Below, piece by piece: positions 1 to 6,263 of a DNA stretch of 21,601 nucleotides. The translations under genes were made by a program, and so were the position numbers. Every line of letters begins with the position of its first letter. The first letter of the stretch is position 1. The notes under the pieces are model-generated. The model was not told the DNA's origin. It searched no databases and worked only from the letters and a program-made list of their open reading frames with translations. Source of the DNA: a virus; the IMG/VR virus record IMGVR_UViG_3300048908_000082, positions 1 through 21,601 of that record; one strand, written 5' to 3'.

Positions 1-4
1 ATGT

Positions 5-50
5 GGTGGGCCTCCTATAGGGATGTCGGGCATCCTATGGGCCGCCCACC
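5..50 (-). promoter_or_regulatory. Hairpin enclosing the ribosome binding site of the next leftward gene
   Basis: Read on the minus strand after the terminase stop, an outer 7-bp perfect stem (arms at 44-50 and 5-11) encloses an inner near-perfect stem (arms at 32-38 and 17-24, one bulged base). The strong Shine-Dalgarno AGGAGG (16-11) lies between the inner stem and the outer 3' arm. A start codon would fall at about base 2 and run off the window edge. Position after the large terminase suggests a portal gene, but none of that gene is visible. The string GTATACGTCCCG (63-52) sits just before the hairpin. Confidence 0.5.
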
Positions 51-70
51 TCGGGACGTATACGAAGGGA

Positions 71-1558
71 TCAGGCGTAAGGGTCGTAATCCTTGGCCGG
101 CTGGTGCGCCACGCCCAGGCGCTGCAGCGGAGACTTGGCCACTACCGGGAACGCGAACGACAGCGCCAGGCAGTCGCCGCGGCCGGGCGACGGCAGCCCG
201 CGGGCCTTCATGTCCTTCTTGCTCTCCAGCTGGATCTTGCCGTCGGCGCGCGGCACGGTCTCGGGCCCGATCAGATCCTGATACAGCACCTTGTCGTTCG
301 GGTCGATGGCGCCGCCCTCTTTCAGCCAGTCGCGTACCAGCTTGTACATCTCCGACCGCTTGTTCAAACAGCCAGGGTCGCCCGACGCGCCGGCGAACCA
401 CACGCCGATCCAGCCGCGGCCCATCGTGCGGCCGGCACTGATGATGCCGGTTCCGAACCCGTTGTCGATGAACACGGCATCGGCCTGGTGCTGGTCTTCC
501 AGCTGAGCCAGGATGCTGGCGACGTGCAGGTCGTTGTCGTTCTTCTCGATCGTGCGCAGGATCCGGAAGTGCAAGCCCTGGCGCAGGCCGATTTCCAGCA
601 TGTCGTCGCCTTCCCAGGCCGGGTCGCAGGTCAGGATCTTGGGCGCGAAGTCGTACTGCTCGGGGCGCAGGATCCGGGCGGCGGCGGCGTCCACGTCCTC
701 GATGCTGATGAACTGCTTGGCGCTGGCCTTCGGGAACATGCCGCGCACGCGGATCTTGACGAAGTCGGAATCTTCGCCGTAGTCGGCCACCCAGTTGGCA
801 ATCTGCGTCTTGTTGGAGATCCGGACGGTGCGGCTGTCGACCTGGCGGCAGCTCCAGCGGTGCCGGAAGCGCCGGAAGCACTCACGGAATCGGCCGGTGT
901 TTTGGGTCGGGTTCCCAAACGCCACCCAAATGATCTCGGTGTCGTTGTCGGTCAGGGCGCCCTCGGTCACCTCCCAAATGTTGTCGTGAATGGCCGACGC
1001 CTCATCAAACACGATCAGGATGCGCTTGCCCTGGTTGTGCAGGCCGGCGAATGCCTCGGTGTTGGCGATCGACCAGGGCACCATGTCGATGCGCCAGGTC
1101 TTTTCGTGCTCGGGATCCGTCGAGTGCAGGCTGGTGGCGGTCAGCTTGAACCAATGCTTAATGATGCAAAGCCGATACCATTTGCTGACCTCGGCCCACG
1201 TCTTCGTGCGCAGCTGGTTGTCGGTGTTCGCCGTCACCACGCCTTTCATGTCTTCGAACGTGGCGATCGCCCACAGGATCAGCCAGGCCACCAGCGCCGA
1301 CTTGCCGATGCCGTGCCCGCTGGCCACCGCAATCTGGATGACCTCTGACAGCTTCGTGATCACGCCGGCGCGCAGCTTCTCGCCGATCTCTTCCAGCACC
1401 TCGCTGGCCCACACGTCGGGCCCGTCCGGAAACTTGGCCAGCTCGCCGTTGCCCCAGTCGAAGGCGTACAGGACGAAACCCAGCGGGTCGTGCGTGAAAC
1501 TGGCGATGTCTTCGACCAGCTGCTGCTCGGCCTGCTGTTCTTGATTGTGTGCGGACAT
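71..1558 (-). CDS. terL: Phage terminase large subunit (ATPase and nuclease)
   Basis: This is the 495-residue packaging motor that cuts concatemeric DNA and pumps it into the prohead. Visible motifs are a Walker A GHGIGKS (81-87), a Walker B ILIVFDEAS with the catalytic D185-E186, a coupling-type motif FGNPT near 214-218, and acidic residues of an RNase H-like nuclease (D312 in CDPAW, D365 in FIDNG, D462 in GRGD). The length is normal for the family and the frame is intact. The ATG start has a GGAGG nine bases upstream. An intrinsic terminator lies just upstream, so expression may depend on read-through. The small terminase gene lies about 480 bp upstream on the same strand, separated by two short genes. 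Family identity is very likely; the headful or cohesive-end mode cannot be told from the motifs. Confidence 0.95.
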   Translation of the reverse strand: MSAHNQEQQAEQQLVEDIASFTHDPLGFVLYAFDWGNGELAKFPDGPDVWASEVLEEIGEKLRAGVITKLSEVIQIAVASGHGIGKSALVAWLILWAIATFEDMKGVVTANTDNQLRTKTWAEVSKWYRLCIIKHWFKLTATSLHSTDPEHEKTWRIDMVPWSIANTEAFAGLHNQGKRILIVFDEASAIHDNIWEVTEGALTDNDTEIIWVAFGNPTQNTGRFRECFRRFRHRWSCRQVDSRTVRISNKTQIANWVADYGEDSDFVKIRVRGMFPKASAKQFISIEDVDAAAARILRPEQYDFAPKILTCDPAWEGDDMLEIGLRQGLHFRILRTIEKNDNDLHVASILAQLEDQHQADAVFIDNGFGTGIISAGRTMGRGWIGVWFAGASGDPGCLNKRSEMYKLVRDWLKEGGAIDPNDKVLYQDLIGPETVPRADGKIQLESKKDMKARGLPSPGRGDCLALSFAFPVVAKSPLQRLGVAHQPAKDYDPYA

Positions 1559-1579
1559 GCGCGGGATCCTCCGGGAATG

Positions 1580-1601
1580 AAAAAGCCGGCGCGGGGCCGG
1601 C
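1580..1601 (-). terminator. Intrinsic terminator upstream of the large terminase
   Basis: On the minus strand GCCGGC (1601-1596), a five-base loop and GCCGGC (1590-1585) form an all-GC stem followed at once by TTTTTC. It lies between the 82-aa gene and terL, both leftward. No promoter is evident between the hairpin and terL. Confidence 0.7.
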
Positions 1602-1623
1602 GTGGTGATGGGGTGGCGGCCGG

Positions 1624-1872
1624 TTACTGCTCGCCGGGCTTGCCGCCGGTCAGGAATGTCAGGTAGGCCTCGGCCGCCTTCACTACCTGGTCATCGTCGA
1701 CGGTGGCGCCGTGCGTGGTGACTGCGTGCTGCAGCGCCAGCTGGCGCACCGCGTACTCTTCAACCCGGGACTGCACCCTGGTGATGCGGCCGGCGCCCTC
1801 TTCCGTTCTGGTGGTGGTGGGCACCCGCGGCGTCTGCCAGGTGGTGCCGGGCTCGGATCCGGGCGCGCTCAT
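1624..1872 (-). CDS. Hypothetical phage protein, 82 aa
   Basis: I do not recognise this protein. It is 82 residues, hydrophilic, with a Thr/Arg-rich first third and a mixed helical C-terminal half ending LTFLTGGKPGEQ. No transmembrane segment, Cys pair or catalytic motif is visible. Its ATG overlaps the stop of the upstream small gene in an ATGA junction, which suggests translational coupling. It is the last gene before the terminator that precedes terL. The tight coupling and conserved direction make it a likely real gene; a packaging or accessory role is only positional inference. Confidence 0.7.
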   Translation of the reverse strand: MSAPGSEPGTTWQTPRVPTTTRTEEGAGRITRVQSRVEEYAVRQLALQHAVTTHGATVDDDQVVKAAEAYLTFLTGGKPGEQ

Positions 1873-1988
1873 TGGTCGACCGGCAGGCCGTTGGCGACGC
1901 GCCAGTCGTGGCCGATCGCATAACAGGCGTACTTGACCAGCAGCGCAACGGGTTTCAGGCGGCCGGAATAGAACGGCATTTGGTGCAT
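1869..1988 (-). CDS. Small hypothetical protein, 39 aa
   Basis: This 39-residue protein starts MHQMPFYSGRLKP and has a moderately hydrophobic middle (ALLVKYACYAIG). An in-frame ATG at 2072 would overlap the small terminase by 32 bases and add an Arg/Lys-rich leader. I prefer the start at 1988 because AAAAGGAG sits seven bases upstream of it. The 3' end overlaps the next gene by ATGA. Function unknown. The hydrophobic stretch is too short and polar to call a membrane helix with confidence. Confidence 0.6.
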   Translation of the reverse strand: MHQMPFYSGRLKPVALLVKYACYAIGHDWRVANGLPVDQ

Positions 1989-2040
1989 GGGGGATTCTCC
2001 TTTTCTTTTCTTCGGTAGGGTCGCGGGTCTGCGACGTGGT

Positions 2041-2490
2041 TTATTCGGTCTCAGGCGGGATTTGCGACGCAATCGCCTGCTCGGTCGACTTCTGGCGGGC
2101 GCGGGCCCGGGCTGCTGCCATCCTGGTCGACAGCGTGGTGTTGTTGGTAATGATCACTTCCTGCTGCACGCGATCGCCGAATTCCTTGGGCAGAACCCGG
2201 GCCGCCTCCCACTTGATCGCATCCATCATCAGGCGGGCGCGGGCGGGCTCGATCCGGGTGTTCTTGGCAATGTCGTGCATGTCCTGCACTCGGCTGCGCA
2301 CGTATTCCTCGCGGGCGCGCGCGTGGAGTTGCTTTAAAGCCGGGTCATCCCCTATGCGACGCACAACATTCGCGTAAGCACGCTTCGACTTTTTGCAGCT
2401 TTGCTTGAGCGTGAGCCCGTCGGCCAGGCGCGCGATGATCTCTTCGATGTCGGCGGTGGTCAGCTCGGTGGCTCCAGCGGTGCGTGCCAT
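2041..2490 (-). CDS. terS: Phage terminase small subunit (Sf6-like)
   Basis: This 149-residue protein should recognise the packaging site and hand DNA to the large subunit. The N-terminal half (about 10-50) reads as a helix-turn-helix: TADIEEIIARLADG, then LKQSCKKSKRAYANVVRRI. The C-terminal half carries the signature of Sf6-type small terminases, a helical stretch ending in RLMMDAIKWEAARVLPKEFG. A start further upstream (2616) would overlap the 55-aa gene in another frame, so I chose the ATG at 2490, which yields a typical family length. Gene order small then large terminase on the same strand supports the call, although two small genes and a terminator lie between them. Confidence 0.85.
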   Translation of the reverse strand: MARTAGATELTTADIEEIIARLADGLTLKQSCKKSKRAYANVVRRIGDDPALKQLHARAREEYVRSRVQDMHDIAKNTRIEPARARLMMDAIKWEAARVLPKEFGDRVQQEVIITNNTTLSTRMAAARARARQKSTEQAIASQIPPETE

Positions 2491-2494
2491 AGGA

Positions 2495-2662
2495 TCAGCC
2501 CCTGATTTCCAGGGTGACGCAGCCGAAGCCGCGGCGCCGGGCCTTCCAGGTCTCCCACAGGGCGCGCAGCAGGCTGTTGCCCTGGTAGGTGGCCAGGTTC
2601 TGGTAGCCGTCGGCATCGCCGAAGTGCTTGCCCCAGGCCTGCACGGTGTACTTGGCGCCCAT
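2495..2662 (-). CDS. Small hypothetical protein, 55 aa
   Basis: A 55-residue reading frame begins MGAKYTVQAWGKHFG and ends GFGCVTLEIRG. The ATG follows directly on the TAA of the upstream gene, and the stop lies four bases before the small terminase start, so it fills the gap exactly. The protein is aromatic and basic in its second half (LLRALWETWKARRRGFG), with no known motif. The spacing and codon use argue for a real gene. Function unknown. Confidence 0.65.
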   Translation of the reverse strand: MGAKYTVQAWGKHFGDADGYQNLATYQGNSLLRALWETWKARRRGFGCVTLEIRG

Positions 2663-2971
2663 TTACTTGCCCGCCTGGTTGGCGATCAGCTGCAGCGCCA
2701 CTTCGGTGAACGGCGGCAGGCCGCCCACGATGCGCTTGGCCGCCTTGAGGAATTGGCGCTTCTTGACCTGCACGTCGCCGGCTTTCGTCATCTCGGCCAT
2801 CAGGAACTCGCCGGCCAGGTATTCCGCTTTCAGGGTCGGGCGGCAGGCGGTCAGCATCGCCAGGTAGTCGCGGCGGTCGATCACGGCCTGCGCAGCGGCT
2901 TGCGTAGGGGTCAGGGTCGGGGCGGGCGCTGCAGGCGCTTGGGCGGGCTGTGCTGCGGTCTGGTCGAGCAT
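2663..2971 (-). CDS. Hypothetical protein, 102 aa, Ala/Pro-rich N-terminus
   Basis: The first 30 residues are a low-complexity Ala/Pro/Gln segment, probably disordered. The rest (about 35-102) is helical and charged, with LKAEYLAGEFLMAEM and KKRQFLKAAKRIVGGLPPF. The start at 2971 is preceded by GGAGGAATAACC, a strong ribosome binding site. A longer in-frame version reaching 3067 would overlap the upstream HTH gene and is unlikely. It abuts the 55-aa gene with no spacer. I do not recognise a family. Position in the packaging unit suggests an accessory gene, without proof. Confidence 0.7.
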   Translation of the reverse strand: MLDQTAAQPAQAPAAPAPTLTPTQAAAQAVIDRRDYLAMLTACRPTLKAEYLAGEFLMAEMTKAGDVQVKKRQFLKAAKRIVGGLPPFTEVALQLIANQAGK

Positions 2972-2973
2972 GG

Positions 2974-3309
2974 TTATTCCTCCGGGGTGTTGGTAAGGGT
3001 GATCGGGAAGTGCAGCAACAGGACTTTCCAGCGCGCGATGGTCGACGCCCGGCGCTGGTAGGTGCAAATCTTCTGGATGGTGACCTTCGGGGCGTCGTAG
3101 GCCTCGGCCAGCTCGCTGTAGTTCCAGCCGGCGATTTCGTGCAGGTCGCGGATCTGCTCGACTTCCTTGTCGGTCAGCTTCGCGTTGGGGTGGGTCTCGC
3201 CTACGCGCAGGCCGGCTTCGTCGACGGCCACGTAGACCTTGCGACTGGTCGGCGGCACGACCTGGTCGCGGTCCTCTTCCACCAGAATGCTGGCGCCGAT
3301 CATGTGCAT
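2974..3309 (-). CDS. Helix-turn-helix DNA-binding protein, first gene of the packaging unit
   Basis: This 111-residue protein has a resolvase/Hin-type HTH at about residues 42-82: NAKLTDKEVEQIRDLHE, then WNYSELAEAYDAPKVTIQKIC. This form is common in small phage DNA-binding proteins. The N-terminal 40 residues look like a beta-rich extension. The ATG at 3309 has AGGGG six bases upstream. A sigma70-like promoter overlapped by an inverted repeat lies just upstream, so autoregulation or control of the packaging genes is a reasonable inference. DNA binding is likely; the target site is unknown. Confidence 0.75.
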   Translation of the reverse strand: MHMIGASILVEEDRDQVVPPTSRKVYVAVDEAGLRVGETHPNAKLTDKEVEQIRDLHEIAGWNYSELAEAYDAPKVTIQKICTYQRRASTIARWKVLLLHFPITLTNTPEE

Positions 3310-3339
3310 GTTATTCCCCTGGTCAATTGAACTGCGGAA

Positions 3340-3368
3340 ATTTTACAGTCCGGTTTGACTACAGGCAA
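3340..3368 (-). promoter_or_regulatory. Sigma70-like promoter for the packaging unit
   Basis: On the minus strand a -35 box TTGCCT (3368-3363) and a -10 box TAAAAT (3345-3340) are 17 bases apart. Transcription would start near 3333, leaving a leader of about 24 bases before the ATG at 3309. This is the only AT-rich gap in the left arm. Confidence 0.6.
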
Positions 3369-3383
3369 TAAATATCGTTGCCT
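3363..3383. promoter_or_regulatory. Inverted repeat over the -35 box (possible operator)
   Basis: AGGCAA (3363-3368), a nine-base spacer and TTGCCT (3378-3383) form a perfect 6-bp inverted repeat. One arm is the -35 element of the promoter above. A second small inverted repeat, GCAGC/GCTGC, follows at 3388-3404. No T-run follows on either strand, so a terminator is unlikely. Confidence 0.45.
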
Positions 3384-3418
3384 AGATGCAGCGTTTGCAG
3401 CTGCGATGCACAGGGGAT

Positions 3419-3661
3419 TTACTGACGGTCAAACCAGGGCGGCAGCTTGGCGGCCCAGGCGTCGCGCTTGGCCACGGTTTCCGGTGGCGCCGCTTCGAAC
3501 GGCAGGCAGTTGCGCGCCATCTCGGCAGACACGAAGATGACCGGATCGGCGCGCAGGCAGCGCCCGAAGCCGCGGCGGGCGGCGGCCGGGTCGCCCTTGA
3601 GATCCAGCCCGGTGCAGTCCAGGCACCGGATCCCGCGGGTTTCCATCTTCGGCGCCGTCAT
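3419..3661 (-). CDS. Cys-rich small phage protein, 80 aa, possible zinc binder
   Basis: An 80-residue protein with paired cysteines (GIRCLDCTGLDL near the N-terminus) and two more in FGRCL and RNCLPF. This spacing suits a small zinc-ribbon-like fold. The ATG at 3661 overlaps the stop of the helicase-loader-like gene by ATGA. The same frame is open much further upstream, but that is a shadow of the neighbouring gene. It is the last gene of the leftward early operon, ending about 50 bases before the packaging-unit promoter region. Function unknown; zinc binding is inference from the Cys pattern. Confidence 0.75.
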   Translation of the reverse strand: MTAPKMETRGIRCLDCTGLDLKGDPAAARRGFGRCLRADPVIFVSAEMARNCLPFEAAPPETVAKRDAWAAKLPPWFDRQ

Positions 3662-4539
3662 GGCGCTGGCTCTCCAGCCTGGCGCACCACCTGATCCTCG
3701 GCCCGGCGCAGCTGCACGCCGTCGGCCATCCGGATGTAGGCCTGATGCTCGCGCACGCGGCGGTTCAGGTTGGCCTTGAACTGCTCTTCGCTCTCCAGGC
3801 GCCGGTCGATCGCCGCTTCCACGGCCCGGTTCTTCGCTTCCATCGAGTCGGCCAGCATTTTCTTGACGGTGGCCAGCTGCGCGCGCGCCTTGTCGCGCTC
3901 TTCCGGTGCCATTTCTGGCACTTTTGGACCGGACAACAGCAGGCGCTCGCCCGACGGCACGGCATCCGGTCCATCTTCGGGCGGCGGCAGCATGTTCATC
4001 ACCGCCTTGGCCGGCAGCCTGCCCTGCTCTACCGCGCGCGTCAGCACCCGGGCGTGCTGGCTCCTGTCGAATCCCAGGTGCACGGACCACACGGCCGGGC
4101 GTTGCCCCTTCCTGGCCGCGGCCACCAGCGCCTCGTAGACTTCCAGGAACGTCTTGCGCGCGGAGATCGCCCCGCTGGACTCCAGCACCGGCCGGGCCCG
4201 GGCGAATGCTTCCGCGCACTCGGCCGTCCACACGATCGTGTCGTTCTCGTCCCGGCTGGTCAGGGCGATGGCCCAGGCTTCCTCGGCGCCCGGGCGGCCA
4301 TCGTTCCCCTTGGCGCCCTCAATGAAGCTGACCACGTCGGCCGGCACAGGGGTGAAGGTGCCGCGCTTGACGTGGTAGCCCAGCGCCTCGCGCACCATCG
4401 GCAGCGGGTATTCCTCCAGCGCCTTGAACCACATGGCTTTCGCCGTCGGGCTGACCAGCTTAGCCTGCGGCGTCTTCCCCAGGATGTCGAACGTCCCATC
4501 GAGCAGCGCCGCGAATTCGTCGAAGTCATTCTGCCGCAT
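3658..4539 (-). CDS. Probable replication partner of the O-like protein (helicase-loader-like)
   Basis: This is 293 residues. The N-terminal 75 (AMWFKALEEYPLPMVREALGYH, then FTPVPADVVSFIEG) resemble the small helical domain of phage replicative helicase loaders and inhibitors, where a bulky W-x-x-L pattern precedes a Pro-rich F-x-P-x-P-A-D-V. The middle is unfamiliar. The last 90 residues are highly charged and probably coiled coil. It starts 14 bases inside the end of the O-like initiator gene, the same order as lambda O-P. Recruitment of the host DnaB helicase is inferred from that synteny and the N-terminal pattern. No Walker motif is visible, so it is not a DnaC-type ATPase. Confidence 0.6.
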   Translation of the reverse strand: MRQNDFDEFAALLDGTFDILGKTPQAKLVSPTAKAMWFKALEEYPLPMVREALGYHVKRGTFTPVPADVVSFIEGAKGNDGRPGAEEAWAIALTSRDENDTIVWTAECAEAFARARPVLESSGAISARKTFLEVYEALVAAARKGQRPAVWSVHLGFDRSQHARVLTRAVEQGRLPAKAVMNMLPPPEDGPDAVPSGERLLLSGPKVPEMAPEERDKARAQLATVKKMLADSMEAKNRAVEAAIDRRLESEEQFKANLNRRVREHQAYIRMADGVQLRRAEDQVVRQAGEPAP

Positions 4540-5362
4540 CTATCGTCCTCCCGTCGTCGTTGTTCTGGCCACCGAACAGCAGCGCCCGGGCCGCATCGGT
4601 AGAACTCTGCTGCTGCGTGGCCAGCGCCTGGTGCGGTGCGGCCGGGCTCGGCGTCGGGATCTGGCCAGCGCCGCGCCCGCTGCGCACGGTCAGCGTGTCC
4701 CACTTCTGGCGCAGCTTGCTCGGCGACTCGATGTTCGCGCACCAGAACGAATCTTTCTTCGCCCACAGGAACAGCTCGCAGATCCCGGCATGCGTGCGGC
4801 CGTCGATCTCGCGCATCAGGCGCACGTCGTTGGCCCAGGTATCCCAGTTCGGCTCTTTCGCCGTCGCGTTCACCTTGCGCACCAGTTCAAACATCCAGCG
4901 CGCCGCCTTGTGGTCATCCTCCGTTCCATGATGCTTTTTCGCCGTTTTCCCTGGTGTTGGGTTAACTGGTGGTTCTATTGGTGGTTCTATGATGGTTATG
5001 GGTGCAGATCCTGCGGGGGTGGGGTGAACAGGCTGCGGGGGTGGTGGTGCAAAATCTGCGGGGGTGGGGTGCAAACCCTGCAGGGGTGCAGATTCTGCGG
5101 GGGTTGGAAACTTGGCCACGAAAATGCGGTAAAGGGTGCTCCGACCGCTGCGCAGGTTGCGCTGCAGGATCCCCGCGGTCTCCATGTCCGTGATGTGGCC
5201 CTGCACGGCGCGCTCGCTCATGCTGCACTTGCGGGCGATCGTCGGGATCCCCGGGTAGCACTCGCCCTCGTCGTTCGCGTTGTCGCACAGCGCCAGCAGC
5301 ACCATCTTGGGCCCGGATCGCAGGCTGGTTTCCCAGGCCTTGGTCATCAATTTAATGCTCAT
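4526..5362 (-). CDS. Lambda O-like replication initiator
   Basis: This is 278 residues in three parts. The N-terminal 85 form a winged helix (GPKMVLLALCDNANDEGECYP, then IPTIARKCSMSERAVQGHI), the HTH_36 type used by phage replication initiators. Residues 86-140 are a Pro/Ala-rich linker with HPTPA repeats. Residues 148-225 (ARWMFELVRKVN, TWANDVRLMREIDGRTH, FLWAKKDSFW) match a domain common in O-like phage proteins. The linker DNA carries iteron-like repeats that cross reading frames, as expected if the origin lies inside the initiator gene as in lambda. A weak Shine-Dalgarno precedes the ATG at 5362; the Met at 5347 is an alternative start. The downstream gene looks like its helicase-loading partner. 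Confidence 0.75.
   Translation of the reverse strand: MSIKLMTKAWETSLRSGPKMVLLALCDNANDEGECYPGIPTIARKCSMSERAVQGHITDMETAGILQRNLRSGRSTLYRIFVAKFPTPAESAPLQGLHPTPADFAPPPPQPVHPTPAGSAPITIIEPPIEPPVNPTPGKTAKKHHGTEDDHKAARWMFELVRKVNATAKEPNWDTWANDVRLMREIDGRTHAGICELFLWAKKDSFWCANIESPSKLRQKWDTLTVRSGRGAGQIPTPSPAAPHQALATQQQSSTDAARALLFGGQNNDDGRTIDAAE
4967..4990. repeat. Tandem 12-bp direct repeat beside the iterons
   Basis: TGGTGGTTCTAT occurs twice with no gap (4967-4978 and 4979-4990). It encodes IEPP-IEPP in the initiator linker. It lies in a locally AT-richer stretch (about 4925-5000) directly downstream, in coding sense, of the iteron-like repeats, where lambda has its AT-rich unwinding region. Confidence 0.6.
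5001..5108. repeat. Five iteron-like repeats (candidate replication origin)
   Basis: The core CTGCGGGGGT occurs at 5011-5020, 5033-5042, 5056-5065 and 5095-5104, with a one-mismatch copy CTGCAGGGGT at 5078-5087. The usual left flank is GCAGAT or GCAAA. Spacing is 22, 23, 22 and 17 bases. Copies 1, 3 and 5 are read in one frame (PTPA), copies 2 and 4 in another (PQ and LQ). The conservation is therefore of DNA rather than protein. Confidence 0.65.
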
Positions 5363-5383
5363 CTTTCAGTTTTCCCTGTTGCC

Positions 5384-5809
5384 TTAGACCCGGAGAGCGC
5401 CCAGCCGGTTGAATTCGTCGCTTGCCGCCTTGGCCGCGCGCCAGATGTCGACGTTCGGCACGGTGCGCAGGTAGTCCATCGTCTTGCCGATGCCGTCGCG
5501 CAGGATCCGCATTTCCTCGGCGTTCACGCCATGCTTGCCCAGGCGCTGCGCACGCTCCTGAATCCCGGCTACCGCGTCGACCATCGCCTGCGCGGTCGGC
5601 AGCAGCGGGTGGCCATCCGGCGCGATCCGGCGCACCAGGTCGGCATTGCTCAGCAGGTCATAGACGTGCTGTTCTTCGAAGTGGCCCTGCCCCAGTGCCA
5701 GGCTGGCGGCGTAGCCCGGGAATTCCAGCTGGTGCTCGTCGCGGATCCCCAGCGGCTTCACACATGGCTTTTGCTTGTACTTCTTACGTGGCTTTTTACT
5801 GCTCGGCAT
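5384..5809 (-). CDS. Conserved-looking phage protein of unknown function, 141 aa
   Basis: The N-terminus is strongly basic (MPSSKKPRKKYKQKP). The rest is helical, with LSNADLVRRIAPDGHPLLPTA, then a long helix around IQERAQRLGKHGVNAEEMRIL and a C-terminal segment ending FNRLGALRV. No catalytic motif or Cys is apparent beyond a single Cys near residue 16. The ATG has GGAGGG seven bases upstream and lies 14 bases inside the end of the winged-helix gene. The basic tail could bind nucleic acid, which is inference. It sits just before the O-like initiator, so a replication-associated role is plausible but unproved. Confidence 0.7.
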   Translation of the reverse strand: MPSSKKPRKKYKQKPCVKPLGIRDEHQLEFPGYAASLALGQGHFEEQHVYDLLSNADLVRRIAPDGHPLLPTAQAMVDAVAGIQERAQRLGKHGVNAEEMRILRDGIGKTMDYLRTVPNVDIWRAAKAASDEFNRLGALRV

Positions 5810-6263
5810 GTTCTGCCCTCCTGCGTGGTGGTGTTCTTGGTATTGCCCCGACCGGACCAGACAGCAGCGCCGACAGCCAGGTGTTGGGGTTCTTCTTCAA
5901 TCGGTCCCGGGCGGCATACAGTCGATGCTGCGCCAGGACCAGGGCGTGCTTGTGCGGATCCGCTTTGATGCGCTGCCAGCGCCGCACGTTGTAGAAGTTT
6001 TTCGACGGCGGCGGCGGTCGCTTCGCGTCCTTGCGGCTGCCGGCCCGGAATGCCGGCGCCAGGTTGCCCTCGGTGCGGATCCACTTGGCCACGTAGATCC
6101 GGCGCGGCTCGGCCTGCAGGTGGGTCAGGTAACGCTGCACGGTCGGCTTGCTCTTGCCCATCGCCACCTGCAGCTGCTCGCGCGTGAGCGCCTTTACCTT
6201 GACCAGCTCCAGCAGCTGCTCGATCGCCGCCTGGCTGCGCGGGGTGTCGAACGTGTGCGGCAT
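5796..6263 (-). CDS. Winged-helix or HTH protein of unknown function, 155 aa
   Basis: Residues 10-58 read as a winged helix: AAIEQLLELVKVKALTREQL, a recognition-like helix KPTVQRYLTHLQAE, then a short wing PRRIYVAKWIRT. The second half is basic, with HALVLAQHRLYAARDRLKK. DNA binding is likely from this pattern. Regulation or replication are both possible roles. The ATG overlaps the RusA stop by one base (TGATG), so the two are translationally coupled. The start is fixed by that overlap. Confidence 0.7.
   Translation of the reverse strand: MPHTFDTPRSQAAIEQLLELVKVKALTREQLQVAMGKSKPTVQRYLTHLQAEPRRIYVAKWIRTEGNLAPAFRAGSRKDAKRPPPPSKNFYNVRRWQRIKADPHKHALVLAQHRLYAARDRLKKNPNTWLSALLSGPVGAIPRTPPRRRAEHAEQ

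Noticed and set aside
52-63. Terminal or att-type direct repeat with 20994-21005
   Set aside because: Only 12 bases, both copies in intergenic control regions, no integrase nearby; better explained as a shared regulatory string.
23-1348. Long plus-strand ORF of 441 codons opposite the large terminase
   Set aside because: It mirrors the terminase gene in a high-GC region. Its product is low-complexity, without motifs, while the minus-strand product has all terminase motifs.
1989-2040. Hairpin GTCGC/GCGAC between the small terminase and the 39-aa gene as a terminator
   Set aside because: Stem is only five base pairs and the following minus-strand sequence is purine-rich, without a T-run.
3658-4231. 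Long upstream extension of the Cys-rich 80-aa gene
   Set aside because: Same frame is open by chance inside the P-like gene; the ATGA-coupled start at 3661 explains the gene better.
5001-5108. CRISPR-like array
   Set aside because: Units are about 22 bases with no distinct spacers and lie inside a coding region; iterons fit better.
4424-5968. Plus-strand ORF of 514 codons opposite the initiator gene
   Set aside because: Antisense shadow. The tryptophan and glycine runs come from the iteron DNA read backwards.
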